Source: Bacteroidia bacterium
GTDB taxonomy: Bacteria; Bacteroidota; Bacteroidia; J057
Length of the DNA: 64,000 nt
Direction: 5' to 3'
Assembly (NCBI GenBank): GCA_033391075.1
Contig: JAWPMV010000003.1
Coordinates: 124,001-188,000 of the forward strand
Below, in pieces: positions 24,973-34,335 of the stretch; position 1 is the stretch's first letter, and every line of letters starts with the position of its first letter. The notes under the pieces are model-generated. The model was not told the DNA's origin. It did no database searches and saw nothing but the letters and a program-made list of their open reading frames with translations. The translations under genes and the position numbers were made by a program.

Positions 24973-25500
24973 TCAGTTACCTGAGGCATCGAAATTAAAT
25001 AATTCGTCCAGGTAGTATTCTCGTGTAGCTGAGGTGTAATTGTCGAAACAGGGCTCATTTCCACTGCGCATAATGCTGGCACATATATTTCTATCAAGGA
25101 CCCCTTCTCTATGATCCTGTCCCAGATAGCAGTGGCCCAGTTCATGAAATATGATCATTTCCCGGAAGGAGGTCTGCGGGACCTCATCCCAGAATTCTTG
25201 GTCTATGATGATATGATTAGGGGCACGGAAATTAAACTGGCATTGGCCAGCTACGTGTTCCTGTTCGATCTCTTTGATTTCACCGGTAATGAAACGTGCG
25301 CGGATGTCAATATCATATCCCCGATTCCGACCTTCTTCTTCAAAATCCGCAAAATAGGACCAGAGTCTTTGATCAACTCCCTGATAGGTCTCTTCAGCAA
25401 TGATATTGTTGGGCTCAACTCCATCTGGCTGACAAGCAAAAAGAAAAAATAAGATAGCAATAAAGTAAGGGGATCTGTTACCTCCGAATAGGGATTTCAT
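24973..25500 (-). CDS. Metzincin-type zinc metalloprotease lipoprotein
   Basis: 175 residues; lipobox LFAC near residue 22. The zinc motif is HELGHCYLGQDH (HExxHxxGxxH), and CASIMRSG downstream supplies a Met-turn. Together they mark a small metzincin. Mature enzyme of about 150 residues is near the minimum for the fold. It would be an envelope protease; target unknown. Single gene, A/T-rich spacers on both sides; the plus-strand pseudogene lies right after its stop. Confidence 0.75.
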   Translation of the reverse strand: MKSLFGGNRSPYFIAILFFLFACQPDGVEPNNIIAEETYQGVDQRLWSYFADFEEEGRNRGYDIDIRARFITGEIKEIEQEHVAGQCQFNFRAPNHIIIDQEFWDEVPQTSFREMIIFHELGHCYLGQDHREGVLDRNICASIMRSGNEPCFDNYTSATREYYLDELFNFDASGN

Positions 25501-25694
25501 ACCGAAAAATTTAATCTAATGAATACGGAGGTAGAGCTACGGGCTATAGGATAGTTGCTTTTGAGATTTAATGATACTAACATCTTCCAGGGAAAAACCC
25601 TAACGAAGATTGAGCAGCTGTCAGCGATTTGACATACACCTAATAGAGAAATAGAAGTTGAAAAGGTTACAAGGAAAGCTGGATGCTCGCAAGC

Positions 25695-26387
25695 TTAACT
25701 TGCCAAATGACTGTCTATTTTAGTCTGTAATTTTTCCAACTTTCCTTTCAGAGCCTTGTAATATCTGAGAATGAAATTACGGTTGATATTGATCTTCCAG
25801 AGGTAGCTGAGGAATAATTTTTTCTCTTTGGAACTGATCTTAAGGGGGAGTTCTATATCCGCGATATCTCCTCTTTCATCAAAAAGCAGATTTGGGGCTA
25901 TGATATCATTGAGCTCGTGGTAATAAGAGCGTTGAAACTGCATTTCCTGATACTCCTCCTCAAACTTTAGCAGGATTTCATAATCGTATTCGTACAAGGA
26001 TATGATGTCAAATCTCAGGGAGTCGTCTTCTATCAATTCCAATCCCCGGGATTTAAGGGTCTCATAACCGCTTACATTTTGAATGGAGATAAAATCCCGT
26101 GTCAAGTCAAGGTAATACTCCCGCAAGGTATCAGTAGAAGTTTCCTGACCATTGACGAGCCGGGCCCAATAGGAGCAGGCCTTTAAACCTGCCTCATGTC
26201 CTTTTATATTGAGTAAAACATCCTCGATGTCCTTTTCGAGTCCGTGCTGGATTTCAGTCAAAATTTTTAATTCGGCTTCTCTTTCTCTTTGATTCTCCTG
26301 CCAGTTGGTTAAGGCAAAGGCAGAAATCACCGCGATGAAAATTGACAGAAATTCCAATCCATAGTTTTTCCAGCTCGTCTCTTTCAT
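25695..26387 (-). CDS. DUF6090-like membrane protein
   Basis: 230 residues from the ATG at 26387; the frame is open 7 codons further. One N-terminal TM helix (YGLEFLSIFIAVISAFALTNW) with the ALTNWQEN ending that matches the DUF6090 pattern, then a long helical domain (40-225) of mostly charged residues. Proteins of this kind are abundant and multi-copy in Bacteroidota; function unknown. Alone, divergent from the DUF1801 gene beyond a palindromic repeat. Confidence 0.65.
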   Translation of the reverse strand: MKETSWKNYGLEFLSIFIAVISAFALTNWQENQREREAELKILTEIQHGLEKDIEDVLLNIKGHEAGLKACSYWARLVNGQETSTDTLREYYLDLTRDFISIQNVSGYETLKSRGLELIEDDSLRFDIISLYEYDYEILLKFEEEYQEMQFQRSYYHELNDIIAPNLLFDERGDIADIELPLKISSKEKKLFLSYLWKININRNFILRYYKALKGKLEKLQTKIDSHLAS

Positions 26388-26493
26388 ATTTTTCCTGAGT
26401 TTAAGCAAATCTCGTAAATTTTGAGGAAAGAAGTTATCTCATCCATTTAGGCTTTATATTTAGGGGAGAGTAAAACTTTAAGGGAAAACATAG

Positions 26494-26618
26494 TAAGGTC
26501 ATCTCGACGTTTGGCTCGAGTGCTGGCTTGCGAGCGGAGAGACCTTGTATTGCTTCCCTCTAAAAGCAGGTTTTCTCGGCACTCATGCCTTCCCGCGACC
26601 AAGCCTCGAAATGACCTT
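26494..26618. repeat. Imperfect palindromic repeat element (~125 bases)
   Basis: Left end GGTCATCTCGACGTTTGGC and right end, read as reverse complement, GGTCATTTCGAGGCTTGGT match at 15 of 19 positions. It fills the spacer between two genes and has no ORF. It resembles the GTCATTTCGAG-type dispersed palindromes common in Bacteroidota genomes. Confidence 0.6.
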
Positions 26619-26644
26619 TTGTTTGCATAAACCAATCACCCAAA

Positions 26645-27019
26645 ATGAATAAAGCAGAAGATATCATTTATTCACAGCCGGAAAAGGTGCAGAAACTCAT
26701 GGAATTTTTCCATCAGATGTTGTGCGAGGAATTTGGGCTGACTTCTAAGGTCAGTTTTGGCAATCCTGCCTATTATCGCAAGAGCTGGATTTGCTACTTC
26801 AAAGCCATCAAAGACAATGCTTTTGAACTGGCTTTTTTTAGGGGAAATGAATTGTCAAATGAACAGGGAATTCTCGAAAGCAAAGGACGAAAACAATTGA
26901 GGAGCATAATCATAAAAGAATTGGACGCTCAGCTAATCGAATCTCTGAAAGTGATCTTTTTTGAGGCGATTGATCTGGATGAGCAAAAACCCTATGAATC
27001 CAAACGCAAAAAGAAATAA
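26645..27019 (+). CDS. DUF1801 domain protein
   Basis: 124 residues. The FGNPAYYRKSWICYFKAIKDNAFELAFFRG segment (shown here as its start) and the preceding SQPEKVQKLMEF helix are typical of DUF1801 (YdhG-like) small soluble proteins. Function unknown. The gene starts beside the palindromic repeat. Confidence 0.75.
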   Translation: MNKAEDIIYSQPEKVQKLMEFFHQMLCEEFGLTSKVSFGNPAYYRKSWICYFKAIKDNAFELAFFRGNELSNEQGILESKGRKQLRSIIIKELDAQLIESLKVIFFEAIDLDEQKPYESKRKKK

Positions 27020-27081
27020 TCGAAAAATCCAATCTTAGCATTGTTCTCGTAGATAAACTGCTCCTTTAAAGGATCAGTTGT

Positions 27082-27252
27082 ATGAAAAATCTCCTACTCC
27101 TTTCCCTTCTGCTTTTGACAATATGGGTAATTCTGGACCTCTTTCGCCCGATACAAAGAGATATCCGTCAACTTGATGCAGAAAAGAGAGCCAGAAATGA
27201 AATCTTAGTCAAAAGCTGGAATTCATTGGCAGAAGAATTGGAAGGCAATTAA
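27082..27252 (+). CDS. Small single-pass membrane protein (56 residues)
   Basis: ATG at 27082, stop at 27250-27252. The first half is a TM helix (LLLLSLLLLTIWVILDLF), the second a charged helix (RDIRQLDAEKRARNEIL). It follows DUF1801 by 62 bases and may be co-transcribed. Shape resembles small membrane regulators but no function is known; a chance ORF is less likely because a TM followed by a uniformly charged helix is coherent. Confidence 0.55.
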   Translation: MKNLLLLSLLLLTIWVILDLFRPIQRDIRQLDAEKRARNEILVKSWNSLAEELEGN

Positions 27253-27318
27253 TTCTTAACATTCTCGGAGGCATAGGCGTAAATCAAGGTGGTACCTAAA
27301 AATTAACGCTACACTCCT

Positions 27319-28356
27319 ATGCTTTCTCGAGAAATTCTTTTCTTCTTCAGCGCACTCGGTGTATTTAATGTCTTTTTACTGGCTGCTTATGTCTTATTCA
27401 GGAATGTTAAAGCTGCTTCCTCCTCTTTTATTCTGTCTTGTATCTTCCTCTGTATGGGAATTAGGGTTGGTGTTTCCTGCATCTATTTTTTTGAACATGA
27501 AATCAGCAGAAGCTTGATACAGCTTGGGCTTTCTGCCCATGTACTTATGGGGGTCTTTTTGGTAGAATATCTTCGACAGAAGGGCAAAGCTACTCTACAG
27601 TCTTCCATGGCTCATATAGGGATTGCTGGCTTGATCGTCTTACTAGGAGGAATCCTCTATCCCTTCGATCTATATCCGCTGATGTGGGATTTTACGATTC
27701 GTTTTAGCCTGCACATAGTATTGACGCTGTATCTGATTGGAGGCGGCTTTTTATTGAGGGAAAGTGTGCGAAAGTTCTTTCAGGGACAGAAACTCTCACT
27801 TGAAGAAAAAGGGAATTTATTGCTTTATGTTGCGCTTTGTGCCAGCTGTTTGGGCTTTGCTATTTCCTTATTCACTACCTATATCCTGGGACCTGTGCTT
27901 TTCTCTTTTATTTTCTACATTTCGATCATTTGGTACTATACTCATTTACATCAGCTCCCCAAAGCAAGTAAAAGATATAATGGGAAAAAGATTGAGGATG
28001 AAAAGGCAGATGAATTGATTGAAAAACTCCAACAGAAAGTAGAAGCCGGACAATTATTTCTCCAGCCTAAACTTACCTTAGAAGGCCTTGCTAAGCAGCT
28101 CCATATTCCTCGTCATCAATTATCTCAACTCCTCAATGACAACCTGGGTAAGAGTTATTCCCTGTTTATCAATGAGTATCGGATTGAGTATGCGAAAGCT
28201 TTGCTTTTGCAGGAAGAGAATTTGAGCATCGAAGCCATCGCCTATGAAGTAGGCTTTAATTCAAAATCCTCTTTCTACAGCATTTTCAAAAAACTGAGTG
28301 GAGAAACTCCTGCCAGTTTCAAAAGTCGACAATTGCTCCAGCACAGTTCAAAATGA
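27319..28356 (+). CDS. Membrane-bound AraC-family transcriptional regulator
   Basis: 345 residues. Seven hydrophobic segments occupy about 5-215, followed by an AraC-type HTH domain (about 235-340): LTLEGLAKQLHIPRHQLSQLL and the conserved IEAIAYEVGFNSKSSFYSIFKK. This 7TM-AraC architecture is Bacteroidota-typical, joining a membrane sensor directly to DNA binding. The bicupin gene begins 73 bases downstream and may be its target or only its neighbour. Confidence 0.85.
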   Translation: MLSREILFFFSALGVFNVFLLAAYVLFRNVKAASSSFILSCIFLCMGIRVGVSCIYFFEHEISRSLIQLGLSAHVLMGVFLVEYLRQKGKATLQSSMAHIGIAGLIVLLGGILYPFDLYPLMWDFTIRFSLHIVLTLYLIGGGFLLRESVRKFFQGQKLSLEEKGNLLLYVALCASCLGFAISLFTTYILGPVLFSFIFYISIIWYYTHLHQLPKASKRYNGKKIEDEKADELIEKLQQKVEAGQLFLQPKLTLEGLAKQLHIPRHQLSQLLNDNLGKSYSLFINEYRIEYAKALLLQEENLSIEAIAYEVGFNSKSSFYSIFKKLSGETPASFKSRQLLQHSSK

Positions 28357-28428
28357 TAATTCCGTAGGCGTATTTTATAATATAAGACCGCTGGGAGATT
28401 GACATCGCCTTATCATTGTACAAAAACA

Positions 28429-29226
28429 ATGATGATGAAACAGAAAGTGCTCTTCCTCCTACTTATTTTCTCCTTTTTCTCTCTAGCTAGCTATGCACAG
28501 GAAAAAGAGGCAAGCCTTATTCGGCCCCTGAAAATTGACAAGGCGGGTCTCTCAGGTTTAGGATTAAAACCGATAAAACTTAAACAGGAACCCGATCGGA
28601 AATTTTTTCAAAGAAATTTGTATCGGGGTGAAGAGATCAGTGTGTACATAGTCTCCAGCCAATCCTGGACCACTCGGATGGACAATTTCTCGATTGATGA
28701 GTATGTCTACATCTATCATGGCAAGTCCCGGGCAAAGGCGGATGGGGGAGAAGACCTCTATTTTCAAAGTGAAGAACATTTTGCCATTCCAAAAGGCTTT
28801 ACCGGAGAATGGGAAGTCATGGCCGCAGACAATATTCATTACGAACTTTCTGTGATTACGACTCAGCGCGCTCCGGAAGTAAAGCGCTCAAAGGGACAAT
28901 TACCTAAACTTTTTGACAAAGATCTCTTGTCAGGCATCCATATAGACTGGAAAGGAAAGGATACCTATAAGGAAGAGCTATTTGTGGGCGACGAACTCCG
29001 CATTTCCGTTCTGACAGAGAAACCGAGGATAGTACAGATTACTGTCCCGGCAAAGGAGCAACTCATTTCCTTGCTTTCGGGTCACCTAATAGTAAAGGAC
29101 GCTTCCGGCGAAGAACATAAATTCTACGCTGGCGACCTATTTATCATACCGAAGGACTTTACGGGCAATTGGGAGAGTCAGGGACACACTTTGGCGAAGT
29201 ATCTCGTGATTGAGCAGACGAATTGA
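28429..29226 (+). CDS. Secreted two-domain cupin protein
   Basis: 265 residues; signal peptide ends near SYAQ. Two cupin-like halves: residues about 45-145 (ISVYIVSSQSWT, DEYVYIYHGKS, FAIPKGFTGEWEV) and 165-265 (LRISVLTEKP, ISLLSGHLIVK, FIIPKDFTGNWES). The F-x-IPK-x-F-T-G-x-W-E motif appears in both halves, as in cupin_3 (DUF861). No His-rich metal site is obvious, so it may be non-enzymatic. The ATG at 28429 is followed by two more in frame; signal peptide is the same for all. Lies between the AraC regulator and the amidohydrolase. Confidence 0.75.
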   Translation: MMMKQKVLFLLLIFSFFSLASYAQEKEASLIRPLKIDKAGLSGLGLKPIKLKQEPDRKFFQRNLYRGEEISVYIVSSQSWTTRMDNFSIDEYVYIYHGKSRAKADGGEDLYFQSEEHFAIPKGFTGEWEVMAADNIHYELSVITTQRAPEVKRSKGQLPKLFDKDLLSGIHIDWKGKDTYKEELFVGDELRISVLTEKPRIVQITVPAKEQLISLLSGHLIVKDASGEEHKFYAGDLFIIPKDFTGNWESQGHTLAKYLVIEQTN

Positions 29227-29349
29227 ATTGGTAGTAGCTGGCCCTTTATCTATCGTCAGATTTTAGCTATTCGTCTAAATATGCTCATCTCTATTGCTAA
29301 ACTTTCCAATTTAGAGATAATCTTTTTTAATCAATTAGCATACGAGCAC

Positions 29350-30765
29350 ATGAGCCTCACAAAAATTTGTACAGCCCTCCTCCTTTATTTTTTCTGTATA
29401 ATGGGAACTGAGGATTTACCCAAAAAGCATGATCTGGCGATCGTTGGAGTAAATGTTTTCGACACCCAGACTAAAGAGATCCAAAAAGGAAAAACCATTC
29501 TTATCAATGGGGATGAGATCACAGCCATTGTAGATGTTTCAGCAAAAGTAAATGCGAAGCAAACAATTGACGGAAAAGGAAGATTGGTAGTTCCTGGATT
29601 TATTGATACTCATGCCCATCTGAATCTGATCTTCGAAAACCAGAATGAGTTCACAGCATGGCCCATCGTGAAAGACTCTCTCATTCCCTACCGCAATAAA
29701 CTCAGGGATAATTACCTGGCCTATGGTACGACGACCATCACGGGTATGGGCCAACCCGAATCCTGGATGAGTACCAGTCTGAACTGGCAGAAAAATCCGA
29801 GCCCCACTCATCCCAATCTATTTATTGCAGGAGGAGCCATGATTTCTGATGAAAGCAGACAAACGTATATGAATCATACAGAGGTCATGGGCCCGGATTC
29901 AGGAAGGGAGAAAGTAAGGAAGTATGCAGAAATGGGACTAAGGCATATCAAATTGTATTGGCGATTGCAGAAAAGGGATATGAAAGCGATCGTAAAGGAA
30001 GCCCATAAAGAAGGATTGATCCCCTTCGGCCATATTGACAATAACATTGTGACGATTCAAAATGCCATGGATCTGGGGGTAAAGAATTTCGAGCATTTTT
30101 TCACCCTGGCTGTAAGCGCACTTAAAGATGATAATGCATGGAAAGTGGTCAATGAAAAATATGATATACCGAGAATTCAGAGCACGGATGAATTTGCCGC
30201 AGCTATGTCATTTTTCTTTGGCTATGTAAAAGACAATCCTGAAAGTCATGCAAAGATGGTCGAACTTCTGGATCGAATGGCCGAAGAAGGAGCCAGTATC
30301 AGTACGACTATTCACATACTGGCAGCCACGGCGGGCAAGACCTCTTTTTTCTCATCCTTCGAACATTTTCCTAAAAGAGATGAGCCTCATTTACCAGCTT
30401 TTTCGAGTAAACTAAAAAGCCAAATAGAGCCAGCTTTTGAAAGCCTGATGTACTACCTGAAAATGGCCCATGACAAAGGGGTAAAAATCAGAATCGGGAC
30501 GGATTGCCGATATGGAGGAAAAGCTTTGCTTTCGGAATTGATTCTGATGAAAGGCGCTGGCTTTAGCACCGAGGATATTCTACAAATCGCCTGCTACAAT
30601 GGCTATGAAAGTATGCAATTAACAGATCAATACGGAAGTATTGAAGCAGGGAAGAAAGCAGACTTGCTGATATTTGAAAAGGACCCATTTTCAGATCCGA
30701 TGAACTTTTTATCAAAGAAAACCATCATAAAGGGAGGACAAATTTTTGAAAATAGCGATAGATAA
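29350..30765 (+). CDS. Secreted amidohydrolase-family enzyme
   Basis: 471 residues from the ATG at 29350 (MSLTKICTALLLYFFCIMG as signal); an upstream ATG at 29281 would add 23 residues of less plausible leader. Motifs: DTHAHLN (first metal HxH), KLYWRL (carboxylated Lys candidate), GHIDNNIVTIQ and FEHFFT (His ligands), and IGTDCRYGGKALLSELI (catalytic Asp), in the order of imidazolonepropionase/prolidase-like amidohydrolases. Substrate unknown. About 100 bases before the S41 peptidase gene; same strand, possible transcript. Confidence 0.8.
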   Translation: MSLTKICTALLLYFFCIMGTEDLPKKHDLAIVGVNVFDTQTKEIQKGKTILINGDEITAIVDVSAKVNAKQTIDGKGRLVVPGFIDTHAHLNLIFENQNEFTAWPIVKDSLIPYRNKLRDNYLAYGTTTITGMGQPESWMSTSLNWQKNPSPTHPNLFIAGGAMISDESRQTYMNHTEVMGPDSGREKVRKYAEMGLRHIKLYWRLQKRDMKAIVKEAHKEGLIPFGHIDNNIVTIQNAMDLGVKNFEHFFTLAVSALKDDNAWKVVNEKYDIPRIQSTDEFAAAMSFFFGYVKDNPESHAKMVELLDRMAEEGASISTTIHILAATAGKTSFFSSFEHFPKRDEPHLPAFSSKLKSQIEPAFESLMYYLKMAHDKGVKIRIGTDCRYGGKALLSELILMKGAGFSTEDILQIACYNGYESMQLTDQYGSIEAGKKADLLIFEKDPFSDPMNFLSKKTIIKGGQIFENSDR

Positions 30766-30868
30766 ACATTTCTGAAACATTCTGAGGAGAAAGAGATTTT
30801 ATACTACAGAATCATACATTTCTCGGAAATCAGGCACTATCAAAAGACTTCAAAAACTGTCTTTTAAT

Positions 30869-31837
30869 ATGGCTACGATGAAAAAATACCTCTTTCTCTT
30901 TCTCCTCATCCCCTTTTTACTTTCCTGTGAAGAAGAAGTGCCCGTTATTTCAGAAGAAGCAGAGCGCTTTCTAACAGAGGTACTTGATATCATGGAGCAA
31001 AATTCCCTCAAGCGGAAGGAGATTGATTGGCCGGCTTTACGAACAGAAGTGACAGAACTAGTGGGGGCAGCCCAGAATACTTCCGATACCTATGAAGGGA
31101 TTCGCCGGGCACTGACGCGGATTGATGATAAACATAGTTTTTTTCGAACTCCTTTTGGAAGCTTTATTAGTGGAGAAAATGGACTGATTTGTCAGGCACC
31201 GATTGTGAGAGAACCTCCTTTGCCTGATGATATTGGCTACGTGCGCATTCGCTCTTTCAGTGGAGCTTCAAATGATTCTCGAGCGATTTCCTTTGCTGAG
31301 GCCATTCAAAATAGTATCAGAGATCAGGATTCTTCTAATATCAAAGGCTGGATTGTGGATCTGAGAGGAAATGGCGGGGGAAATATGTGGCCGATGCTAG
31401 CAGGCGTAGGGCCGATTCTCGGCCAAGGGGTAGCCGGACATTTCATCGATCCCAACAACAATGTCACAGCCTGGGGATATGACAATGGCAAAGCTTTCAT
31501 CAATCTCTTCACCAATACCCAGATAAACAATCCCTATCAATTGATCAATCCTGATCCCAAAGTTGCGGTATTGCAGGACAAGCAGCTGGCTAGTTCGGGC
31601 GAAGCCATAGCGATTGCCTTTATCGGCAGAGAGAATACACGAAGTTTTGGAACCGAAACATGCGGATTGTCCACCTCCAACAATAGTTACAGCCTGAGCG
31701 ATAATTCGACCCTTTTCCTCACTACTTCATTCATGGCAGACAGGGATCGAAATACCTTTGGTGATTCTGTTCCTCCAGATCAGGAAGCAAGTCCCCAAAA
31801 TATTATTGAGGATGCGATAAGCTGGATAGAGAATTAA
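30869..31837 (+). CDS. S41-family peptidase lipoprotein
   Basis: 322 residues; lipobox LLSC near residue 20 (an alternative ATG at 30878 starts MKKYLFL). The Tsp/CtpA core is seen in GYVRIRSFSG, GWIVDLRGNGGGN (nucleophile-strand scaffold) and VLQDKQLASSGEAIAIAF with the catalytic Ser in ASSGE. No PDZ domain is visible, so this is a short form. It would act in the periplasm. Followed closely by the TlpA-like gene. Confidence 0.8.
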   Translation: MATMKKYLFLFLLIPFLLSCEEEVPVISEEAERFLTEVLDIMEQNSLKRKEIDWPALRTEVTELVGAAQNTSDTYEGIRRALTRIDDKHSFFRTPFGSFISGENGLICQAPIVREPPLPDDIGYVRIRSFSGASNDSRAISFAEAIQNSIRDQDSSNIKGWIVDLRGNGGGNMWPMLAGVGPILGQGVAGHFIDPNNNVTAWGYDNGKAFINLFTNTQINNPYQLINPDPKVAVLQDKQLASSGEAIAIAFIGRENTRSFGTETCGLSTSNNSYSLSDNSTLFLTTSFMADRDRNTFGDSVPPDQEASPQNIIEDAISWIEN

Positions 31838-31898
31838 TTTGTTATTGAGCTGGCGATCTATATTTCTTATCTTATATAAAACATTTAACCCATCCGTT

Positions 31899-32912
31899 AT
31901 GAAAACACTCAGCACTTTTCTCATGCTCATTCTATGGGCATCAACTATTTTTTCCCAAAACGACAGCCTCAGAATTGACGCAACTTTAACGGGATTTGAA
32001 GAAGGGACATATCTCTATCTTTGGACCTCAATCGGAGGAGTTGGAAGCGTCCGGGACTCTGCAAAAATCAAAAATGGAACTTTTAGAATTTCTTATTTAC
32101 TGGAGGAAAGTCCGTCTTCAGTTTTTCTGACAGGAAAAGGGTTCAATCCCAACCTCCGTTTCTATGGGGAAAATAAAAACATGAGTATTTCCGGAGATAA
32201 AGAGAATTTTTCTGAAGCTGTGGTTAAAGGGAGTAAGGTAAATGATGTCTATCTCCGACTAAGAAAGCTAAAGGATAATCAGGAAGAGCAACTAAAAGTC
32301 ATAGAAGAGAACCTGGATGTCGCACCTGCGCTCACATCTCTCTATTTTTTGAAGGATAAAATTTCAGCTGAAAAAATGGAGGAATTGTACCAAAAAATTC
32401 CCGAAGAAAAGAAAGGGCTTGATTTTGCCAAACGGATTGCCAGTCATATTCAGGCAAGCAAAATGAAGGTTCCGGAAATAGGGGATGATTTGATCGATTT
32501 TGAAGTATTTGATGAAGCCGGAAAGACCTATACCTTTTCTGATCTCAATGACCGATTTCTTCTCATAGAATTTGGCTCATCTTTTTGCGGGCCTTGTTAT
32601 GCTGCAGCTCCTGAGCTATCGAAATTGCAGGAAGAAGAGCAGGAAAGCCTGAAGATTATTTCCTTTTCACTGGATAGCCGCGAATCTCTTTGGAAACAAA
32701 GCCTGGAGCGATTGCATGCAAAGGAAGGACATGCCAAACTGCTGCACTTGTGGGATGGGGAAGGAGAAAATGGAATTATCCCGGCCTCCTATGGTGTCAG
32801 TGGAATTCCGCAATTCTACCTCATCAATCCGGAAGGCAGAGTTGTAGCAAAATGGATGGGGTATGAAGAGGGAATTGTCCGAAAAAAATGGGAAGAGACC
32901 CTTAAGCCCTGA
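31899..32912 (+). CDS. TlpA-like thioredoxin with N-terminal DUF4369-like domain
   Basis: 337 residues, signal peptide ending IFSQ (start at 31899; frame open 20 codons earlier without a good leader). Residues about 25-125 form a beta-rich DUF4369-like domain (TGFEEGTYLYLW), then the thioredoxin domain from 195 with LLIEFGSSFCGPCYAAAPEL: the redox pair is CGPC. Acts as a periplasmic thiol-disulfide oxidoreductase. Its stop abuts the stop of the minus-strand barrel gene with no spacer. Confidence 0.85.
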   Translation: MKTLSTFLMLILWASTIFSQNDSLRIDATLTGFEEGTYLYLWTSIGGVGSVRDSAKIKNGTFRISYLLEESPSSVFLTGKGFNPNLRFYGENKNMSISGDKENFSEAVVKGSKVNDVYLRLRKLKDNQEEQLKVIEENLDVAPALTSLYFLKDKISAEKMEELYQKIPEEKKGLDFAKRIASHIQASKMKVPEIGDDLIDFEVFDEAGKTYTFSDLNDRFLLIEFGSSFCGPCYAAAPELSKLQEEEQESLKIISFSLDSRESLWKQSLERLHAKEGHAKLLHLWDGEGENGIIPASYGVSGIPQFYLINPEGRVVAKWMGYEEGIVRKKWEETLKP

Positions 32913-34331
32913 CTAAAATGTAAATACCAGACCGCTGTTTATGCTTAAGCTTTGGGAATAAATCTTCTTATTCCTCCTTACTTTGCTTTTGTCGAAATCC
33001 CGCTCATAGGTGGGTTGAACGACCAGGCCAACTCTATCATTGAAGTTATACTCGATGCCCAAGCCTGCAGTCATGGCGGGCCTGTAAGAAATCTGGTCTC
33101 TTCTTCTGTCTCGTGGACCTCTGCGATGCTTTATGTCCAGGCTATTAAAGTCCTCGATTTCCAAAGAAAGGGCGGATATATCTGTTTTATTATCAAGGCG
33201 AAAACTATTGAGAATTCCCCCTCTCAGTCCTATTCTGAATTTGTTAATGTCAATGGAATATTGAAGTACTAGCGGAATCTGAAGATAAGACTTACTGTTC
33301 TCTGTCAGAATTTCGATGGGGAGAGCAGTATCATCTGCTATACTTTCATCCTGCGCGCGACTCACTACCAATTCCGTACTTTCCATGCTTTCCAGTCCCG
33401 GCAACTCAAAGGAGAAGCTACTTTCATAAAGGCCATCAGCAGTAAGGGTTTCCTGATTTCTATTGAAATTAACCAGGTGAAAGGATCGACTTTCTATATT
33501 GAGTTTGAAATATTGAACCCCCAGTTCGAGGCTCAGCTTTTTATTTAACTGCCTCCCAATTTGTACAGCTGTGACATAGGAAAAATTCAATTGATTTCTA
33601 TCAGGATTAAGAACAATCATGTCTGAGCTTGACAGAGTAGGTCCAGCAAGCAATCGGACGTAATTGCGTTTTCCTTTGAAGGATTGCTTTCGAGTAATTG
33701 TAGATTCTTCTCCCTCAAAAAGGAGAGAAGGAAAATTCAAAGGAAGTTGAGATAGGTAAATGGGATGAGGCCTGAGGCCATCAGATGTATAATGAGTGAT
33801 AGAAATTTTACTCGGTTCAAAAACAAAATCAGGAGTGGGTAGGCCTTCATTCGGAGGAAGATTATTTGAAACTAAGTCCCTGGCTGCTGAAATGCTTTCT
33901 TTGCGATCACTTCTTGCTGCTTTCTCCACAGATTTAGGATCCCGAAAACTTTTCTTCTCCAAAATAGAAGCTACTTTCCCTTCTGAAGGACCCTTTTCTG
34001 CCGCCAAATCCGGTGTAGCGGATAATTCTGACTTTATCTCATGGAGACTTTCTTCATAACTTTCCAATCGTTCACTTAACTCACCTATTTTCTGTTCCTG
34101 TTGATGGTTTTGGTAGAAAGTCAGGGATAAAAGTAAGAGGAGAAGAAGGATGGCAGCTCTTTGGTAAAAGACAATCCTTTTCGAGTTTCTAGGCTTAAAT
34201 TCCTCCTGAATATGGGTCCAAACTTCTGGAGAAGGATTATTCCAATCCTCAGCTAATCCCGATTGAGTCGCTTCTTCGAGCCTCTTTCGGAAATAATTCT
34301 CCAGGTTTTCGTTATGTTCTTGTGATTCCAT
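32913..34331 (-). CDS. ECF-linked TM/beta-barrel protein (candidate anti-sigma-like partner)
   Basis: 472 residues. A cytoplasm-like charged N-terminus (1-50, DWNNPSPEVWTHIQEEF), a single TM helix (about 55-71, AAILLLLLLLSLTFY), a coiled coil, a Ser/Pro-rich linker, then strands from about 225 that read like an outer-membrane barrel (YVTAVQIGRQLNKKLSLELGVQYFKL in pieces, ending LSINSGLVFTF). The combination of inner-membrane anchor and barrel-type C-terminus is topologically odd but occurs in Bacteroidota downstream of ECF sigma genes. It follows the sigma gene by 4 bases, so co-translation and a role as regulator of that sigma are likely. Confidence 0.7.
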   Translation of the reverse strand: MESQEHNENLENYFRKRLEEATQSGLAEDWNNPSPEVWTHIQEEFKPRNSKRIVFYQRAAILLLLLLLSLTFYQNHQQEQKIGELSERLESYEESLHEIKSELSATPDLAAEKGPSEGKVASILEKKSFRDPKSVEKAARSDRKESISAARDLVSNNLPPNEGLPTPDFVFEPSKISITHYTSDGLRPHPIYLSQLPLNFPSLLFEGEESTITRKQSFKGKRNYVRLLAGPTLSSSDMIVLNPDRNQLNFSYVTAVQIGRQLNKKLSLELGVQYFKLNIESRSFHLVNFNRNQETLTADGLYESSFSFELPGLESMESTELVVSRAQDESIADDTALPIEILTENSKSYLQIPLVLQYSIDINKFRIGLRGGILNSFRLDNKTDISALSLEIEDFNSLDIKHRRGPRDRRRDQISYRPAMTAGLGIEYNFNDRVGLVVQPTYERDFDKSKVRRNKKIYSQSLSINSGLVFTF

Positions 34332-34335
34332 TCTA

